64,000 nucleotides of DNA, from positions 88,644-152,643 of the forward strand of contig NZ_QGTL01000016.1 in NCBI RefSeq assembly GCF_003182135.1, in the 5' to 3' direction. Under the pieces are notes generated by a model. That model saw nothing but the letters and a program-made list of their open reading frames with translations, did no database searches and was not told the DNA's origin. The DNA comes from Nocardia neocaledoniensis. Its GTDB lineage: Bacteria; Actinomycetota; Actinomycetes; Mycobacteriales; Mycobacteriaceae. Both the position numbers and the translations under genes were made by a program. This document shows, in pieces, positions 1 to 8,916 of the stretch (its first letter is position 1; every line of letters begins with the position of its first letter).

Positions 1-1429
1 GCCCACCTTCAGTGGCTACGCCCCGGACGCGCTCGCGACCCGCCTGCAGGATTCCGAGGCGGTACTGCTGGTGACCGCCGACGGCACGACGCGGCGAGGC
101 AAGCGGGTCGAACTGAAGGCGACTGCCGACGCGGCACTGGAGTCGGCGCCGACCGTCGAAAAGGTCGTGGTCATCCGGCATCTGGGCACCGAGGTGCCGA
201 TGCAGGTGGGGCGCGATGTCTACTACGACGAGCTCGACGCCGACCCGGCGCCGGTGCCGACCGCCGACACCGAGTCCAACGACCCGCTGACCATCGTCTA
301 CACCTCGGGCACGACCGGTCGTCCCAAGGGCATCGTGCACTCGCACGGCGGCTTCGCGGTGAAGACCGCCGTCGACTTCGGCTACGGCTTCGACGTGCAC
401 GCCGGGGATGTCGTCTCCTGGATCACGGATCTGGGCTGGCTCGTCGGACCGATGCTGATGACGGGCCCACTGCAGCTGGGCGCGACCATCGTGATGATCG
501 AGGGCCTGCCCACGCATCCCACCGCGCACCGGATGTGGGAGATCATCGAGCGCAACGGTGTCACCGTGGCCGGGATCGCGCCCACCGCGGCGCGGGCGCT
601 GAAGGCCGCCGGTGACGCCGTCACCCATGCGATGCCGAGCCTGCGGACGTTCGTCTCCACCGGCGAGGCCTGGGACGAACCCACCTGGTGGTGGCTGTTC
701 TCCGAGGTCGGCGGCGGCACCCGGCCCATCGTCAACTACAGCGGCGGCACCGAGGTCGGCGGCGGCATCCTGATCGGGTATCCGTTCCTGCCCGCCGCAC
801 CGGCCGCCTTCACCGGCGCGCTGCCCGGCGTGGACGCCGCGGTGTTCGGTGAGGACGGCACGCCGGTCACCGGCGAGATCGGTGAGCTGGTGGTGCGCAA
901 CACCTTCCCCGGCATGACGCACGCGTTCTGGCAGGACCGCGAGCGCTATCTCGAGACCTACTGGAACCAGTGGGACGGGGTGTGGGTGCACGGCGACCTG
1001 GCCAGCGTCGACGAGCAGGGCATGTGGCGCATCCACGGGCGATCCGACGACACCATCAAACTGTCGGGTCGCCGGGTCGGGCCTGCCGAGATCGAGGCTG
1101 CGCTGCTACGGGACAGTCGGATCGCCGAGGTCGCCGTGATCGGTGTGCCCGACGAACTGCGCGGACAGCGCGCGGTGGCGTTCGCCGTGCTCCGCGCCGC
1201 GGGGCAGCCGCCGGAAGACCTGCAGGACACCGCGACGGGGAACGCGGGGCGTTCGTTCGCCCCGGCGGTCGTCGTCGTGGCGAGCCTGCCCAAGACCAAG
1301 AACGGAAAGATCATGCGCCGGGCCATCCGGTCCCGGTATCTCGGGGCGCCGACCGGAGACATGTCCTCCCTCGACCCCGCCACCCCCCTCGAAGCGATCC
1401 CCGTGTCCGCGGGCGACGAACAGGAGTAG
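1..1429 (+). CDS. Acyl-CoA synthetase, acetyl-CoA-synthetase-like (5' end outside window)
   Basis: This enzyme would activate a carboxylic acid to its acyl-CoA through an acyl-adenylate, feeding the downstream CoA genes. The reading frame is open from base 2, so the N-terminus lies outside the window; about 475 residues are visible. The first visible residues (PTFSGYAPDALATRL) match the acetyl-CoA synthetase subgroup of ANL enzymes. The nucleotide-binding motif TSGTTGRPKG lies near visible residue 100. A hinge region containing DDTIKLSGRRVGPAEIE follows, and the C-terminal catalytic lysine motif KTKNGKIMRR is present near residue 435. The stop lies 2 nt before the next ATG, indicating an operon. 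The acyl substrate cannot be read from sequence. Confidence 0.93.
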   Translation, partial: PTFSGYAPDALATRLQDSEAVLLVTADGTTRRGKRVELKATADAALESAPTVEKVVVIRHLGTEVPMQVGRDVYYDELDADPAPVPTADTESNDPLTIVYTSGTTGRPKGIVHSHGGFAVKTAVDFGYGFDVHAGDVVSWITDLGWLVGPMLMTGPLQLGATIVMIEGLPTHPTAHRMWEIIERNGVTVAGIAPTAARALKAAGDAVTHAMPSLRTFVSTGEAWDEPTWWWLFSEVGGGTRPIVNYSGGTEVGGGILIGYPFLPAAPAAFTGALPGVDAAVFGEDGTPVTGEIGELVVRNTFPGMTHAFWQDRERYLETYWNQWDGVWVHGDLASVDEQGMWRIHGRSDDTIKLSGRRVGPAEIEAALLRDSRIAEVAVIGVPDELRGQRAVAFAVLRAAGQPPEDLQDTATGNAGRSFAPAVVVVASLPKTKNGKIMRRAIRSRYLGAPTGDMSSLDPATPLEAIPVSAGDEQE

Positions 1430-1431
1430 CA

Positions 1432-2601
1432 ATGACCGCCGCTACAGCGACCGACGACAACGTCGAAGTCGTCCGACAGGCCACGCGTGAGCTCGCGCGC
1501 AAGTTCGACAACAACTACTGGCTCGACAAGGACAACAAGCACGAGTACCCCTGGGAATTCGTGAAGGCCTTCGCCGCGGGTGGCTGGCTCGGCGCGATGA
1601 TCCCCGAGGAATACGGCGGCATCGGTCTCGGCCTGAAGGAAGCCGCCGTCATGCTCGGCGAGATCTCGTCCTCGGGCGCGGGCATGAGCGGTGGATCGGC
1701 GATCCACTTCTACGTGTTCCCGCCCGCCCCGATCGTGAAGTACGGCTCGGAGGAGATGAAGCGCGAGTACCTGCCCAAGCTCGCCTCGGGTGAGTTGCTG
1801 ATGGCGTTCGGCGTCACCGAACCCACCGCGGGCGTCGACACCTCGCGCATCAAGACCAAGGCGACCAAGGTCGACGGTGGCTGGGTGATCAACGGGCAGA
1901 AGGTGTTCATCACCAACGCCCAGAACGCCCACAAGATCCTGCTGCTGGCCCGCACCTCGCCGCGGCGCGAGGACAAGCCGCTGTGGGGCATGTCGCTGTT
2001 CCTGGCCGACATGGACCGCTCCAGGGTCACCGTCCGGGAGATCGACAAGCTCGGCCGCGCCGCCATCGACACCAACGAGCTGTTCATCGACAATCTCGAG
2101 GTCTCCGACGACCGGCTCGTCGGCGAGGTCGACAAGGGCTTCTACTACCTGCTCGACGGCCTGAACCCCGAGCGCATCGTGGTCGGTATGGAGGGCGTCG
2201 GCCTCGGCCGCGCCGCACTCGAGATCGGCGCCGAATACGCCAAGAACCGGGTGGTGTTCGACCGTCCGATCGGCCAGAACCAGGCCGTGGCGCATCCGCT
2301 GGCCGATTCCTGGATCCGTCTGGAAGCCGCCGAGGGCATGATCATGCGCGCGGCCGAGCTGTTCGACGCGGGTCTGCCGTGCGGCCCCGAGGCGGCCGCG
2401 GCCAAATACCTCGGCGCCGAAGCCGGTTTCGAGGCGTGTGATCGCGCGTTCTCCACACTCGGCGGGTACGCCTATGCGAAGGAGTACCACATCGAGCGGC
2501 TGTGGCGGGAGGTGCGGCTGCTGCGCAACGCGCCCTTCTCCCAGGAGATGGTGCGCAACTACATCTCGCAGCAGGTGCTCGGCCTACCGCGTTCCTACTA
2601 G
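1432..2601 (+). CDS. Acyl-CoA dehydrogenase lacking the usual C-terminal catalytic Glu motif
   Basis: This 389-residue flavoprotein has the acyl-CoA dehydrogenase fold: an N-terminal helical domain, a middle beta domain with FGVTEPTAGVDTS and KVFITNAQNA, and a C-terminal helical domain with LGGYAYAKEYHIERL. It would make the alpha,beta-double bond in an acyl-CoA. Where many family members carry the EGTxEIQR segment with the catalytic base, this protein reads RNAPFSQEMVRNY. The base must therefore sit elsewhere, as in isovaleryl- or long-chain-type enzymes, or the substrate class differs. The start ATG lies 2 nt after the synthetase stop, which itself contains the ribosome site (AGGAG). It is followed by the racemase after 14 nt. 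Confidence 0.92.
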   Translation: MTAATATDDNVEVVRQATRELARKFDNNYWLDKDNKHEYPWEFVKAFAAGGWLGAMIPEEYGGIGLGLKEAAVMLGEISSSGAGMSGGSAIHFYVFPPAPIVKYGSEEMKREYLPKLASGELLMAFGVTEPTAGVDTSRIKTKATKVDGGWVINGQKVFITNAQNAHKILLLARTSPRREDKPLWGMSLFLADMDRSRVTVREIDKLGRAAIDTNELFIDNLEVSDDRLVGEVDKGFYYLLDGLNPERIVVGMEGVGLGRAALEIGAEYAKNRVVFDRPIGQNQAVAHPLADSWIRLEAAEGMIMRAAELFDAGLPCGPEAAAAKYLGAEAGFEACDRAFSTLGGYAYAKEYHIERLWREVRLLRNAPFSQEMVRNYISQQVLGLPRSY

Positions 2602-2615
2602 GAGGGGAAGTACCG

Positions 2616-3773
2616 ATGACGGGACCGTTGGCGGGTGTGCGTGTGGTCGTGCTGGCAGGCATGGGGCCGGTGCCCTATGTGTCGATGCTGCTGGCCGACA
2701 TGGGCGCCGACGTCGTGCGGGTGGTGCGGCCGCCGCACCGCTCGGCGCGTGAGCTGAGCCAGACCGTCGGCCTGACCGAGGAGACCGATGTGGTCAACCG
2801 CGGGGTCGGGTCGGTGGCGGTGGATCTGAAGGACCCGCAGGGCCGCGAAGCGGTGCTGCGCCTTGCTGATTCGGCCGACGTGTTCATCGAGGGCTATCGC
2901 CCCGGTGTCGCCGAGCGGCTGGGTCTGGGCCCCGAGGTGGCCACCGCGCGCAACCCCCGCCTGGTCTATGTCCGGCTCACCGGATACGGCCAGACCGGTC
3001 CTCGTGCCAAGGACGCCGGACACGACATCAACTATGTCGCCCAGTCCGGCGCCTTGCACGCCCTCGCTTCCGAAGGCGGCGCGCCGCGGCCGCCGATCAA
3101 CCTGCTCGGTGATTACGCCGGGGGCGGGGCGATCGGCGCCTTCGGGATCGCCTGCGCGCTGGTGGAGGCCGGGCGAACGGGGCGTGGCCAGGTCATCGAC
3201 GCGGCGATGGTCGACGGCGTCGCGGTCCTGACGGCCAAATTGCAGGGTCTGCGGGCCGCGGGCCTGTACTCCGACGAGCCGGGCACGAACTTCCTCGACT
3301 CCGGTGCGCCGTTCTACGACACCTACCGCTGCGCCGACGGCCGGTATCTCGCGGTCGGCGCGCTCGAGCCCGACTTCTACCGTGAGTTCCTCGCGCGCCT
3401 CGAGGTCGACACCGCGGGCTGGCCGGGCCAGGACGACCGCGACCAGTGGCCGCGACTGCGTGAACTCATCGCCGCCGCGGTGGCGACCCGGACCCGCGAC
3501 GAGTGGTGGCAGGTGTACCAGGGCACCGATGCCTGCGTGTCCCCGGTACTGACCTTCGACGAGGCCGCCGCCGACGCGCACAACGTGGAACGCGGAGTGT
3601 TCCACCGGGTTTCGGGCGTGCTGCACCCCGCGCCCGCGCCCCGGTTCGGCCGGACACCGGCGCGGGTCCCGTCGCGGCCACCCGCCGGCCTCGGCGACCT
3701 CGACGACATCCTGGCGCGGTGGGCGACCGCCGCCGCCCCCACCGGCGCCGACGCGGTGTCGATCAGCGAATGA
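2616..3773 (+). CDS. mcr: Alpha-methylacyl-CoA racemase (CaiB/BaiF family)
   Basis: The protein has 385 residues and belongs to the CaiB/BaiF (class III CoA-transferase) superfamily. It reads as a racemase rather than a transferase: GHDINY supplies H136 and LLGDYAGGG supplies D166. Both motifs and the 30-residue spacing match the catalytic His126/Asp156 pair of the Mycobacterium tuberculosis racemase. It would interconvert R and S 2-methylacyl-CoA so that the stereospecific acyl-CoA dehydrogenase next to it can act, which points to a methyl-branched or isoprenoid-like substrate. A strong GGAGGGG site lies 6 nt before the ATG. The gene overlaps a possible upstream start of the crotonase. Confidence 0.88.
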   Translation: MTGPLAGVRVVVLAGMGPVPYVSMLLADMGADVVRVVRPPHRSARELSQTVGLTEETDVVNRGVGSVAVDLKDPQGREAVLRLADSADVFIEGYRPGVAERLGLGPEVATARNPRLVYVRLTGYGQTGPRAKDAGHDINYVAQSGALHALASEGGAPRPPINLLGDYAGGGAIGAFGIACALVEAGRTGRGQVIDAAMVDGVAVLTAKLQGLRAAGLYSDEPGTNFLDSGAPFYDTYRCADGRYLAVGALEPDFYREFLARLEVDTAGWPGQDDRDQWPRLRELIAAAVATRTRDEWWQVYQGTDACVSPVLTFDEAAADAHNVERGVFHRVSGVLHPAPAPRFGRTPARVPSRPPAGLGDLDDILARWATAAAPTGADAVSISE

Positions 3774-3784
3774 AAGGACAGCAA

Positions 3785-4576
3785 GTGCCCGGATACGAGG
3801 AGTTCTCGTCGTTGACCATCGACCGGCCCGCCGACGGTGTGCTGCGGATCGTGCTCGACGGGCCGAACCTGAATTCGGTGGGGGCCGAGGCGCATCGGCA
3901 CCTCGCCGACATCTGGCCGGTGATCGCCCTCGACGAATCGGTGCGCGCCGTCGTCATCCGGGGTGCGGGGGAGCGGGCCTTCTCCGCCGGTGGCAGCTTC
4001 GACCTGGTCGAGGCCATGATCGGTGACTACGCGTCCCGGACCAGGGTGATGCGGGAGGCGCGCGACCTGGTGCGCAACATCATCGAGGTGCCCCAGCCGA
4101 TCATCTCCGCGATCAACGGCCCCGCCGCCGGCGCGGGCCTGGTCGCGGCGCTGCTCGCCGACATCTCGGTGGCGGGCCGCCGCGCCAAGATCGTCGACGG
4201 CCACGTGCGCCTCGGCGTGGCCGCGGGCGACCACGCGGCGATCTGCTGGCCGCTGCTCACCTCGATGGCCAAGGCCAAGTACCACCTGCTGACCAACGAG
4301 GTGCTCACCGGCGAGGAAGCCGAACAGATCGGCATGGTGTCGCTGTGCGTCGACGACGACCAGGTCCAGGACCGTGCCATGGAGATCGCGCGGAAACTCG
4401 CCGCAGGTTCGCGGGCGGGAATCCAGGGCACCAAGATGGCGCTCAACGGCTGGTACCGGCAGGCCATGCCGATCTTCGACGCCTCGCTGGGCCTCGAGTT
4501 CTATCACTTCGGCGGCCCCGACGTCGTCGAGGGTGTCGGCTCGCACCGGGAGAAGCGGGAGCCGAAGTTCTCATGA
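3785..4576 (+). CDS. Crotonase-fold protein, DxHV subfamily without canonical Glu pair
   Basis: About 263 residues with the enoyl-CoA hydratase/isomerase fold: GAGERAFSAGG and NGPAAGAGL supply the oxyanion-hole segments. Aligned by eye with mitochondrial enoyl-CoA hydratase, the two catalytic glutamates are missing. The first position is Val, and the second falls on His in VDGHVRLGVAAGDHAA. A D-x-H-V/AGD signature marks a separate crotonase subfamily, so simple hydratase activity should not be assumed. I chose GTG 3785 because AAAGGA lies 6 nt upstream. An in-frame ATG at 3770 would overlap the racemase stop and add MKGQQ. The stop overlaps the next ATG (ATGA). Confidence 0.85.
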   Translation: MPGYEEFSSLTIDRPADGVLRIVLDGPNLNSVGAEAHRHLADIWPVIALDESVRAVVIRGAGERAFSAGGSFDLVEAMIGDYASRTRVMREARDLVRNIIEVPQPIISAINGPAAGAGLVAALLADISVAGRRAKIVDGHVRLGVAAGDHAAICWPLLTSMAKAKYHLLTNEVLTGEEAEQIGMVSLCVDDDQVQDRAMEIARKLAAGSRAGIQGTKMALNGWYRQAMPIFDASLGLEFYHFGGPDVVEGVGSHREKREPKFS

Positions 4577-5748
4577 GTCCCGAATCCGCGCGGGGTCCCC
4601 TGGCCGGGGTGACGGTGATCGGTCTGGAACAGGCCATCGCCGCCCCGCTGTGCACCCGGCACCTCGCCGATCTCGGTGCCAGGGTGATCAAGGTCGAGCA
4701 GCCCGGATACGGTGACTCCACCCGGCACTACGACACGGTGGTCGGCGGTCTGTCGGCGCATTTCACCTGGCTCAACCACGGCAAGGAATCCGCGGCGCTG
4801 GATCTGCGCGCCGCCGATGACCTGGCGGTGCTCGAAGCCATGCTGGCCGAGGCCGACGTGCTGGTCAGCAATCTCGGTCCCGGCGCGCTGGACCGGCTGG
4901 GCCTGGGCGTCGACGAGTTGACGGTCCGGTTCCCGCGGCTGATCATCGTCGACATCTCCGGGTACGGCCGTGGCGGTCCGCTCGATCACAAGCGCGCCTA
5001 CGACCTGCTGATCCAGGCCGAGGCCGGTTCGTGCGCGATCACCGGCACCCCGGGACACCCGGCCAAACCCGGTATCCCGGTGGCCGACATCGGTACCGCG
5101 CTGTACTCGTACTCGGCGGTGCTGGCCGCGCTCTACGACCGGGAGCGCACCGGGCGAGGCGCAGTCGTACCGGTCGCGATGCTCGACGTGGTGTCGGAGA
5201 TGATGGGCTTCGCGCTCAACCAGGTGCTGCACGCGGACATCGAGCCCGTGCCCGTCGGCATGGGCTCGCCGATGATCGCCCCGTACGGCGCCTACCCGAC
5301 CTCGGACGGGCAGACGGCCGTCCTCGGCACCACCAGCGACCGCGAGTGGCGCCGGATGACCGAGCTGATGGACTGCCCCGAGCTGGCCGAGGACCCGCGC
5401 TATCTGCACAACGACGACCGGGTCGCGCGCCGCGGCGAAGTCGACACCATCGTCGAACAGTGGTGTGCCACAAGAACTCTCGCCGAGATCCAGGCCGCCG
5501 CCGACAAGGCCGGGATCGGCAACGCCAAGCTCAACGGCGTCCGGGATCTCGCCGAGCATCCCCAGCTGCGCGCACGCGGCCGGTGGCGCGAGATCGGGAC
5601 CCCGTCCGGACCGGTGCCCGCCTTGCTGCCGCCGGGTACGGCACGGGATTGGCCGGTGACCGACGGCTCGGTGCCCGCGCTCGGTGCGCACACCGACGCG
5701 ATCCGGGCCGAGTTCGGACCACGGATCGCCCAGCCGAGCGAGACCTGA
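4573..5748 (+). CDS. CaiB/BaiF class III CoA-transferase
   Basis: This 391-residue protein has the full-length CaiB/BaiF fold. The N-terminus PLAGVTVIGLEQ, the segment ARVIKVEQPGYGD, and YDLLIQAEAGS are typical. Asp172 in GIPVADIGTALYS sits at the position of the catalytic aspartate that carries the acyl intermediate in formyl-CoA transferase. It would move CoA between an acyl-CoA and a free acid, an alternative to ATP-dependent activation. The ATG overlaps the crotonase stop and its TGA overlaps the next ATG, so translation is coupled on both sides. Donor and acceptor acids are unknown. Confidence 0.9.
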   Translation: MSPESARGPLAGVTVIGLEQAIAAPLCTRHLADLGARVIKVEQPGYGDSTRHYDTVVGGLSAHFTWLNHGKESAALDLRAADDLAVLEAMLAEADVLVSNLGPGALDRLGLGVDELTVRFPRLIIVDISGYGRGGPLDHKRAYDLLIQAEAGSCAITGTPGHPAKPGIPVADIGTALYSYSAVLAALYDRERTGRGAVVPVAMLDVVSEMMGFALNQVLHADIEPVPVGMGSPMIAPYGAYPTSDGQTAVLGTTSDREWRRMTELMDCPELAEDPRYLHNDDRVARRGEVDTIVEQWCATRTLAEIQAAADKAGIGNAKLNGVRDLAEHPQLRARGRWREIGTPSGPVPALLPPGTARDWPVTDGSVPALGAHTDAIRAEFGPRIAQPSET

Positions 5749-6404
5749 TGGACCTGCCGCGCGTCGCCCCGCCGACCAGCCTGAAGACCACCGCCGTGCA
5801 GGAGATCCGGCGGCGGATCTTCGCGGGCGAACTCCGGCCGGGCGACAAGATCGACCAGGACGAGATCGCGGACGCCCTGGGCATCAGCAAGCTGCCGGTG
5901 CGCGAGGCGCTGATCGCGCTCGAACTGGAGAGCATCGTCGACATGCCGCCTCGGCGGGGCGCGTTCGTCGCCCCGATGACGCGCGACGACGTGCGCGATC
6001 ACTACTGGCTGCTCGGCGTGGTGTCGGGCCTGGCCGCGGCCCGCGCGGCCGAGCGGATCGCGGCGTCCTCGCTCGACGCGCTGGGCCGGATCCTGGACCG
6101 GATGGTGACGGCGTCGAGCCGGGATCGCGAAACGCTGAACTTCGAGTTCCACCGGATGATCAACCGCGCGAGCGGATCCCGGCGCCTGCTCACCGAACTC
6201 AAGGTGCTCGGCAGCGCGGGTCCGCACGGTTTCTACGAGACCCACGACGATTGGTCCGAGACCGCCGATCGCGATCATCGCGAGATCCTGGCCGCCCTGC
6301 GCGTGCGCGACGCCGACACGGCGCGCACGGTGACCGAGAAGCACTTCCTGCACGGTGGCGACCGGGCGGTGCACATGCTCGAGACCCGCGGCTTCTGGAA
6401 ATGA
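5748..6404 (+). CDS. GntR-family regulator, FadR/FCD type
   Basis: 218 residues. A winged helix-turn-helix occupies about residues 15-75 (QDEIADALGISKLPVREAL, then a wing PPRRGAFVAPM), followed by an all-helical FCD ligand domain with the metal-binding-type HR..N/H..I pattern (FEFHRMI, DRDHREIL). Such proteins usually repress a catabolic operon and release DNA on binding a carboxylic acid or acyl-CoA. The ATG overlaps the CoA-transferase stop, so the gene is part of the operon it may control. Its own stop codon abuts an A/T-rich dyad that is a candidate operator. Confidence 0.92.
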   Translation: MDLPRVAPPTSLKTTAVQEIRRRIFAGELRPGDKIDQDEIADALGISKLPVREALIALELESIVDMPPRRGAFVAPMTRDDVRDHYWLLGVVSGLAAARAAERIAASSLDALGRILDRMVTASSRDRETLNFEFHRMINRASGSRRLLTELKVLGSAGPHGFYETHDDWSETADRDHREILAALRVRDADTARTVTEKHFLHGGDRAVHMLETRGFWK

Positions 6405-6419
6405 TATAATATTTTATGC
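6402..6419 (+). promoter_or_regulatory. A/T-rich dyad with TATAAT, upstream of second acyl-CoA dehydrogenase
   Basis: TGATATAATATTTTATGC begins inside the regulator's stop codon. It holds a perfect TATAAT (6405-6410), which would place a transcript start near 6417 and leave a 25-nt leader with AGGAAAGG before ATG 6442. It allows separate transcription of the downstream pair and is one of the A/T islands shared across the window. Confidence 0.6.
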
Positions 6420-6441
6420 GTGAACTTAGGAAAGGGTGGGC

Positions 6442-7590
6442 ATGAGCCTCACAGCCGATGAGCAGCAGATGGTCGATCTGGTCGCCGACTTCGTCGACCA
6501 GCGAGTCCGCAACCGGGTGCGCGAGTTCGAGGAAGACGATGTCTACCCCGAGGAATTCATCGAGGAGATGAAGAAGCTCGGCTTCTTCGGCCTGCTCGCG
6601 CCCGCCGAGTTCGGCGGTGTCGACGTGAGCACCGCGTGTTTCGCGGGCGTCACCGAACAGCTCGCGCGCGGCTGGATGAGCTTGGCAGGCGCGATCGGCG
6701 GTCATTCGGTGATCACCTACCTCATCAAGACCTTCGGCACTCCCGAGCAGAAGTCGAAGTATCTGCCGAAGATGGCCGAGGGCGCGATCCGGGCGACGAT
6801 GGCGCTGACCGAGCCCGCGGGCGGCAGCGACCTGCAGGCCATGCGCACGACCGCGACACGCGACGGCGACCAGTGGTCCATCACCGGTTCCAAGACCTGG
6901 ATCTCCAATGCCGCGCACTCCGGGCTGATCGGCCTGCTGTGCGTCACCGACCGGGACGCGAAGCCCGCGCACAAGGGCATGAGCGTGATCCTGGTCGAGC
7001 CCGGCGACGGCATGGTCATCTCCAAGAAGCTCCCCAAGCTCGGCTACCGCGGTGTCGAAGCCTGCGAGCTGGTGTTCGACGGTCGCAAGGTCGGCGACGA
7101 CGCCATCCTCGGCGGTGTGCCGAACCTGGGCTGGAGCCACATGATGCGCGGCCTCGAGGTCGGGCGCATCCAGGTGGCCTCGCGCGCGCTCGGTGTCGGT
7201 CAGGCCGCACTCGATGCCGCCGTGCGCTACGCGCAGGAACGCGAGTCCTTCGGCAAGCCGATCTGGAAGCACCAGTCCGTCGGCAATCTGCTGGCCGACA
7301 TGGCCACCAAGCAGCGTGCCGCGCGCCTGCTCACCCTCGACGCGGCCCAGAAGCTGGACGCGGGGGAGCGCGCCGACATGGAGGCAGGCATGGCCAAGCT
7401 GTTCGCGTCCGAGACCGCGATGCAGATCGCGCTCGACGCGATCCGCGTGCACGGCGGCTACGGCTACTCCAAGGAGTACGACGTGGAGCGCTACTTCCGT
7501 GACGCGCCGCTGATGATCGTCGGTGAGGGCACCAACGAGATCCAGCGCAACGTCATCGCCGCACAGCTCATCGCGCGCAACGCGATCTGA
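6442..7590 (+). CDS. Acyl-CoA dehydrogenase (canonical)
   Basis: 382 residues with all three acyl-CoA dehydrogenase domains. MALTEPAGGSDLQAM and SKTWISNA form the flavin region. HGGYGYSKEYDVERYFRD is the C-terminal helix motif, and GEGTNEIQR carries the expected catalytic base Glu362. It would introduce a 2,3-double bond and pass electrons to an electron-transfer flavoprotein not encoded here. The start ATG 6442 follows GGAAAGG by 6 nt; an in-frame GTG at 6436 is too close to that site. It is followed 12 nt later by the thiolase, giving a dehydrogenation-thiolysis pair. Confidence 0.95.
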   Translation: MSLTADEQQMVDLVADFVDQRVRNRVREFEEDDVYPEEFIEEMKKLGFFGLLAPAEFGGVDVSTACFAGVTEQLARGWMSLAGAIGGHSVITYLIKTFGTPEQKSKYLPKMAEGAIRATMALTEPAGGSDLQAMRTTATRDGDQWSITGSKTWISNAAHSGLIGLLCVTDRDAKPAHKGMSVILVEPGDGMVISKKLPKLGYRGVEACELVFDGRKVGDDAILGGVPNLGWSHMMRGLEVGRIQVASRALGVGQAALDAAVRYAQERESFGKPIWKHQSVGNLLADMATKQRAARLLTLDAAQKLDAGERADMEAGMAKLFASETAMQIALDAIRVHGGYGYSKEYDVERYFRDAPLMIVGEGTNEIQRNVIAAQLIARNAI

Positions 7591-7602
7591 TCGGAGTCAC
7601 TG

Positions 7603-8823
7603 ATGTCTTCTGCTCTGCGCCGGGCCGCGATCGTCGCGCCCACCCGCACCCCCGTCGGGACCTTCGGCGGTTCGCTGCGTGACGTGCCGGTCGAGGACCT
7701 GGGCGCCACCGTGGTGAACGCGGTGATCGAGCGTTCGGGGATCGATCCCGAACGCATCGACGATGTCGTGTTCGCCCAGTCCTACGCCAATTCCGAGGTG
7801 CCGTGCGTCGGCCGCTGGCTGGCGCTGCACGCCGGGCTGCCGATCACCGTGTCCGGCATGCAGCTCGACCGGCGCTGCGGTGGCGGCCTGCAGGCACTGG
7901 CCACCTCCGCGATGATGGTGCAGACCGGCGCCGCCGACGTGGTGCTGGCCGGCGGCGTCGAGTCCATGAGCCGCATCGAGTACTACTCCACCAGTACCCG
8001 CTGGGGTGCCCGCGCCGGCACCGTGCAGCTGTTCGACCGGCTCGACCGCGGCCGCGAACGCTCGCAGCCGGAGGCCCGCTTCGGCAAGATCTCCGGGATG
8101 ATCGAGACCGCCGAGAACCTCGCGCGCGACTACGGTCTGCTGCGCGAGGAGGCCGACTCCTTCGCCGCTCGCAGCCACCAGCGGGCGGCCGCGGCGTGGG
8201 CGGACGGGCGCTTCGCCGACGAAGTGGTTCCGGTGACCGTGCCGCAGCGCAAGGGCGATCCGGTGGTCTTCGCCAGCGACGAGGGGATCAGGCCGGATTC
8301 CACGCCGCAGACCCTGTCGAAACTGCGGACGATCCTGCCCGACGGCACGGTCACCGCGGGCAACTCGAGTCAGCAGAACGACGCCGCCGCAGGGCTTCTC
8401 GTGGTCGCGGAGGATCAGCTCGACGCGCTGGGCCTGGAACCGATCGGCTATCTGACCGGCTGGGCGGCCGCGGGCTGCGAGCCTTCGCGTATGGGCATCG
8501 GCCCGGTGCCCGCCGTCGCGAAGCTGGCCGCGCGCCAGGGCACCGACACCGTCTCGCTGCTCGACGCGATGGATCTGGTCGAGGTCAACGAGGCGTTCGC
8601 GGTGCAGGTCCTCGCCGTGCTGGAGGGCTGGGGCTGGCGCGACCACGACCGCCTCAATGTCAACGGGTCCGGCATCTCGCTGGGCCACCCCATCGGCGCG
8701 ACGGGCGTGCGCATGGTCACCACCCTGCTGCACGAGCTGCGCCGTCGTGGTGGCGGCCGCGGCCTCGCGACCATGTGCATCGGTGGTGGTCAGGGCATGG
8801 CCGCCACGTTCGAGACCGCCTGA
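7603..8823 (+). CDS. Thiolase (acetyl-CoA acyltransferase)
   Basis: 406 residues, the usual length for thiolase II. The nucleophile Cys92 sits in LDRRCGGGLQAL. The active-site loop NVNGSGISLGHPIGATG carries His362, and the second cysteine Cys392 is in CIGGGQG; NEAFA is also present. It would cleave a 3-ketoacyl-CoA with CoA, ending the pathway begun by the synthetase, or work in the biosynthetic direction. No 3-hydroxyacyl-CoA dehydrogenase is visible in this operon, so that step must come from elsewhere. A strong terminator follows. Confidence 0.95.
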   Translation: MSSALRRAAIVAPTRTPVGTFGGSLRDVPVEDLGATVVNAVIERSGIDPERIDDVVFAQSYANSEVPCVGRWLALHAGLPITVSGMQLDRRCGGGLQALATSAMMVQTGAADVVLAGGVESMSRIEYYSTSTRWGARAGTVQLFDRLDRGRERSQPEARFGKISGMIETAENLARDYGLLREEADSFAARSHQRAAAAWADGRFADEVVPVTVPQRKGDPVVFASDEGIRPDSTPQTLSKLRTILPDGTVTAGNSSQQNDAAAGLLVVAEDQLDALGLEPIGYLTGWAAAGCEPSRMGIGPVPAVAKLAARQGTDTVSLLDAMDLVEVNEAFAVQVLAVLEGWGWRDHDRLNVNGSGISLGHPIGATGVRMVTTLLHELRRRGGGRGLATMCIGGGQGMAATFETA

Positions 8824-8841
8824 TCACCGTTCAGGCACCCG

Positions 8842-8880
8842 CTGTGCCCCGGCGAACCGAACAGGCCCGCCGGGGCACAG
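8842..8880 (+). terminator. Rho-independent-type hairpin after thiolase
   Basis: CTGTGCCCCGGCG (8842-8854) pairs perfectly with 8868-8880 across a 13-nt loop. There is no U-tract, as is common in actinomycetes. It closes the operon ending at 8823. Confidence 0.75.
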
Positions 8881-8916
8881 CCGTTCCGGAGTGAGAAACC
8901 GAGCAGGCCGGCCCCC

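Noticed and set aside
970..2601. Long + strand frame merging the end of the synthetase with the acyl-CoA dehydrogenase
   Set aside because: The part before 1432 reads out of frame through the synthetase gene; the dehydrogenase starts at ATG 1432 and no fusion exists.
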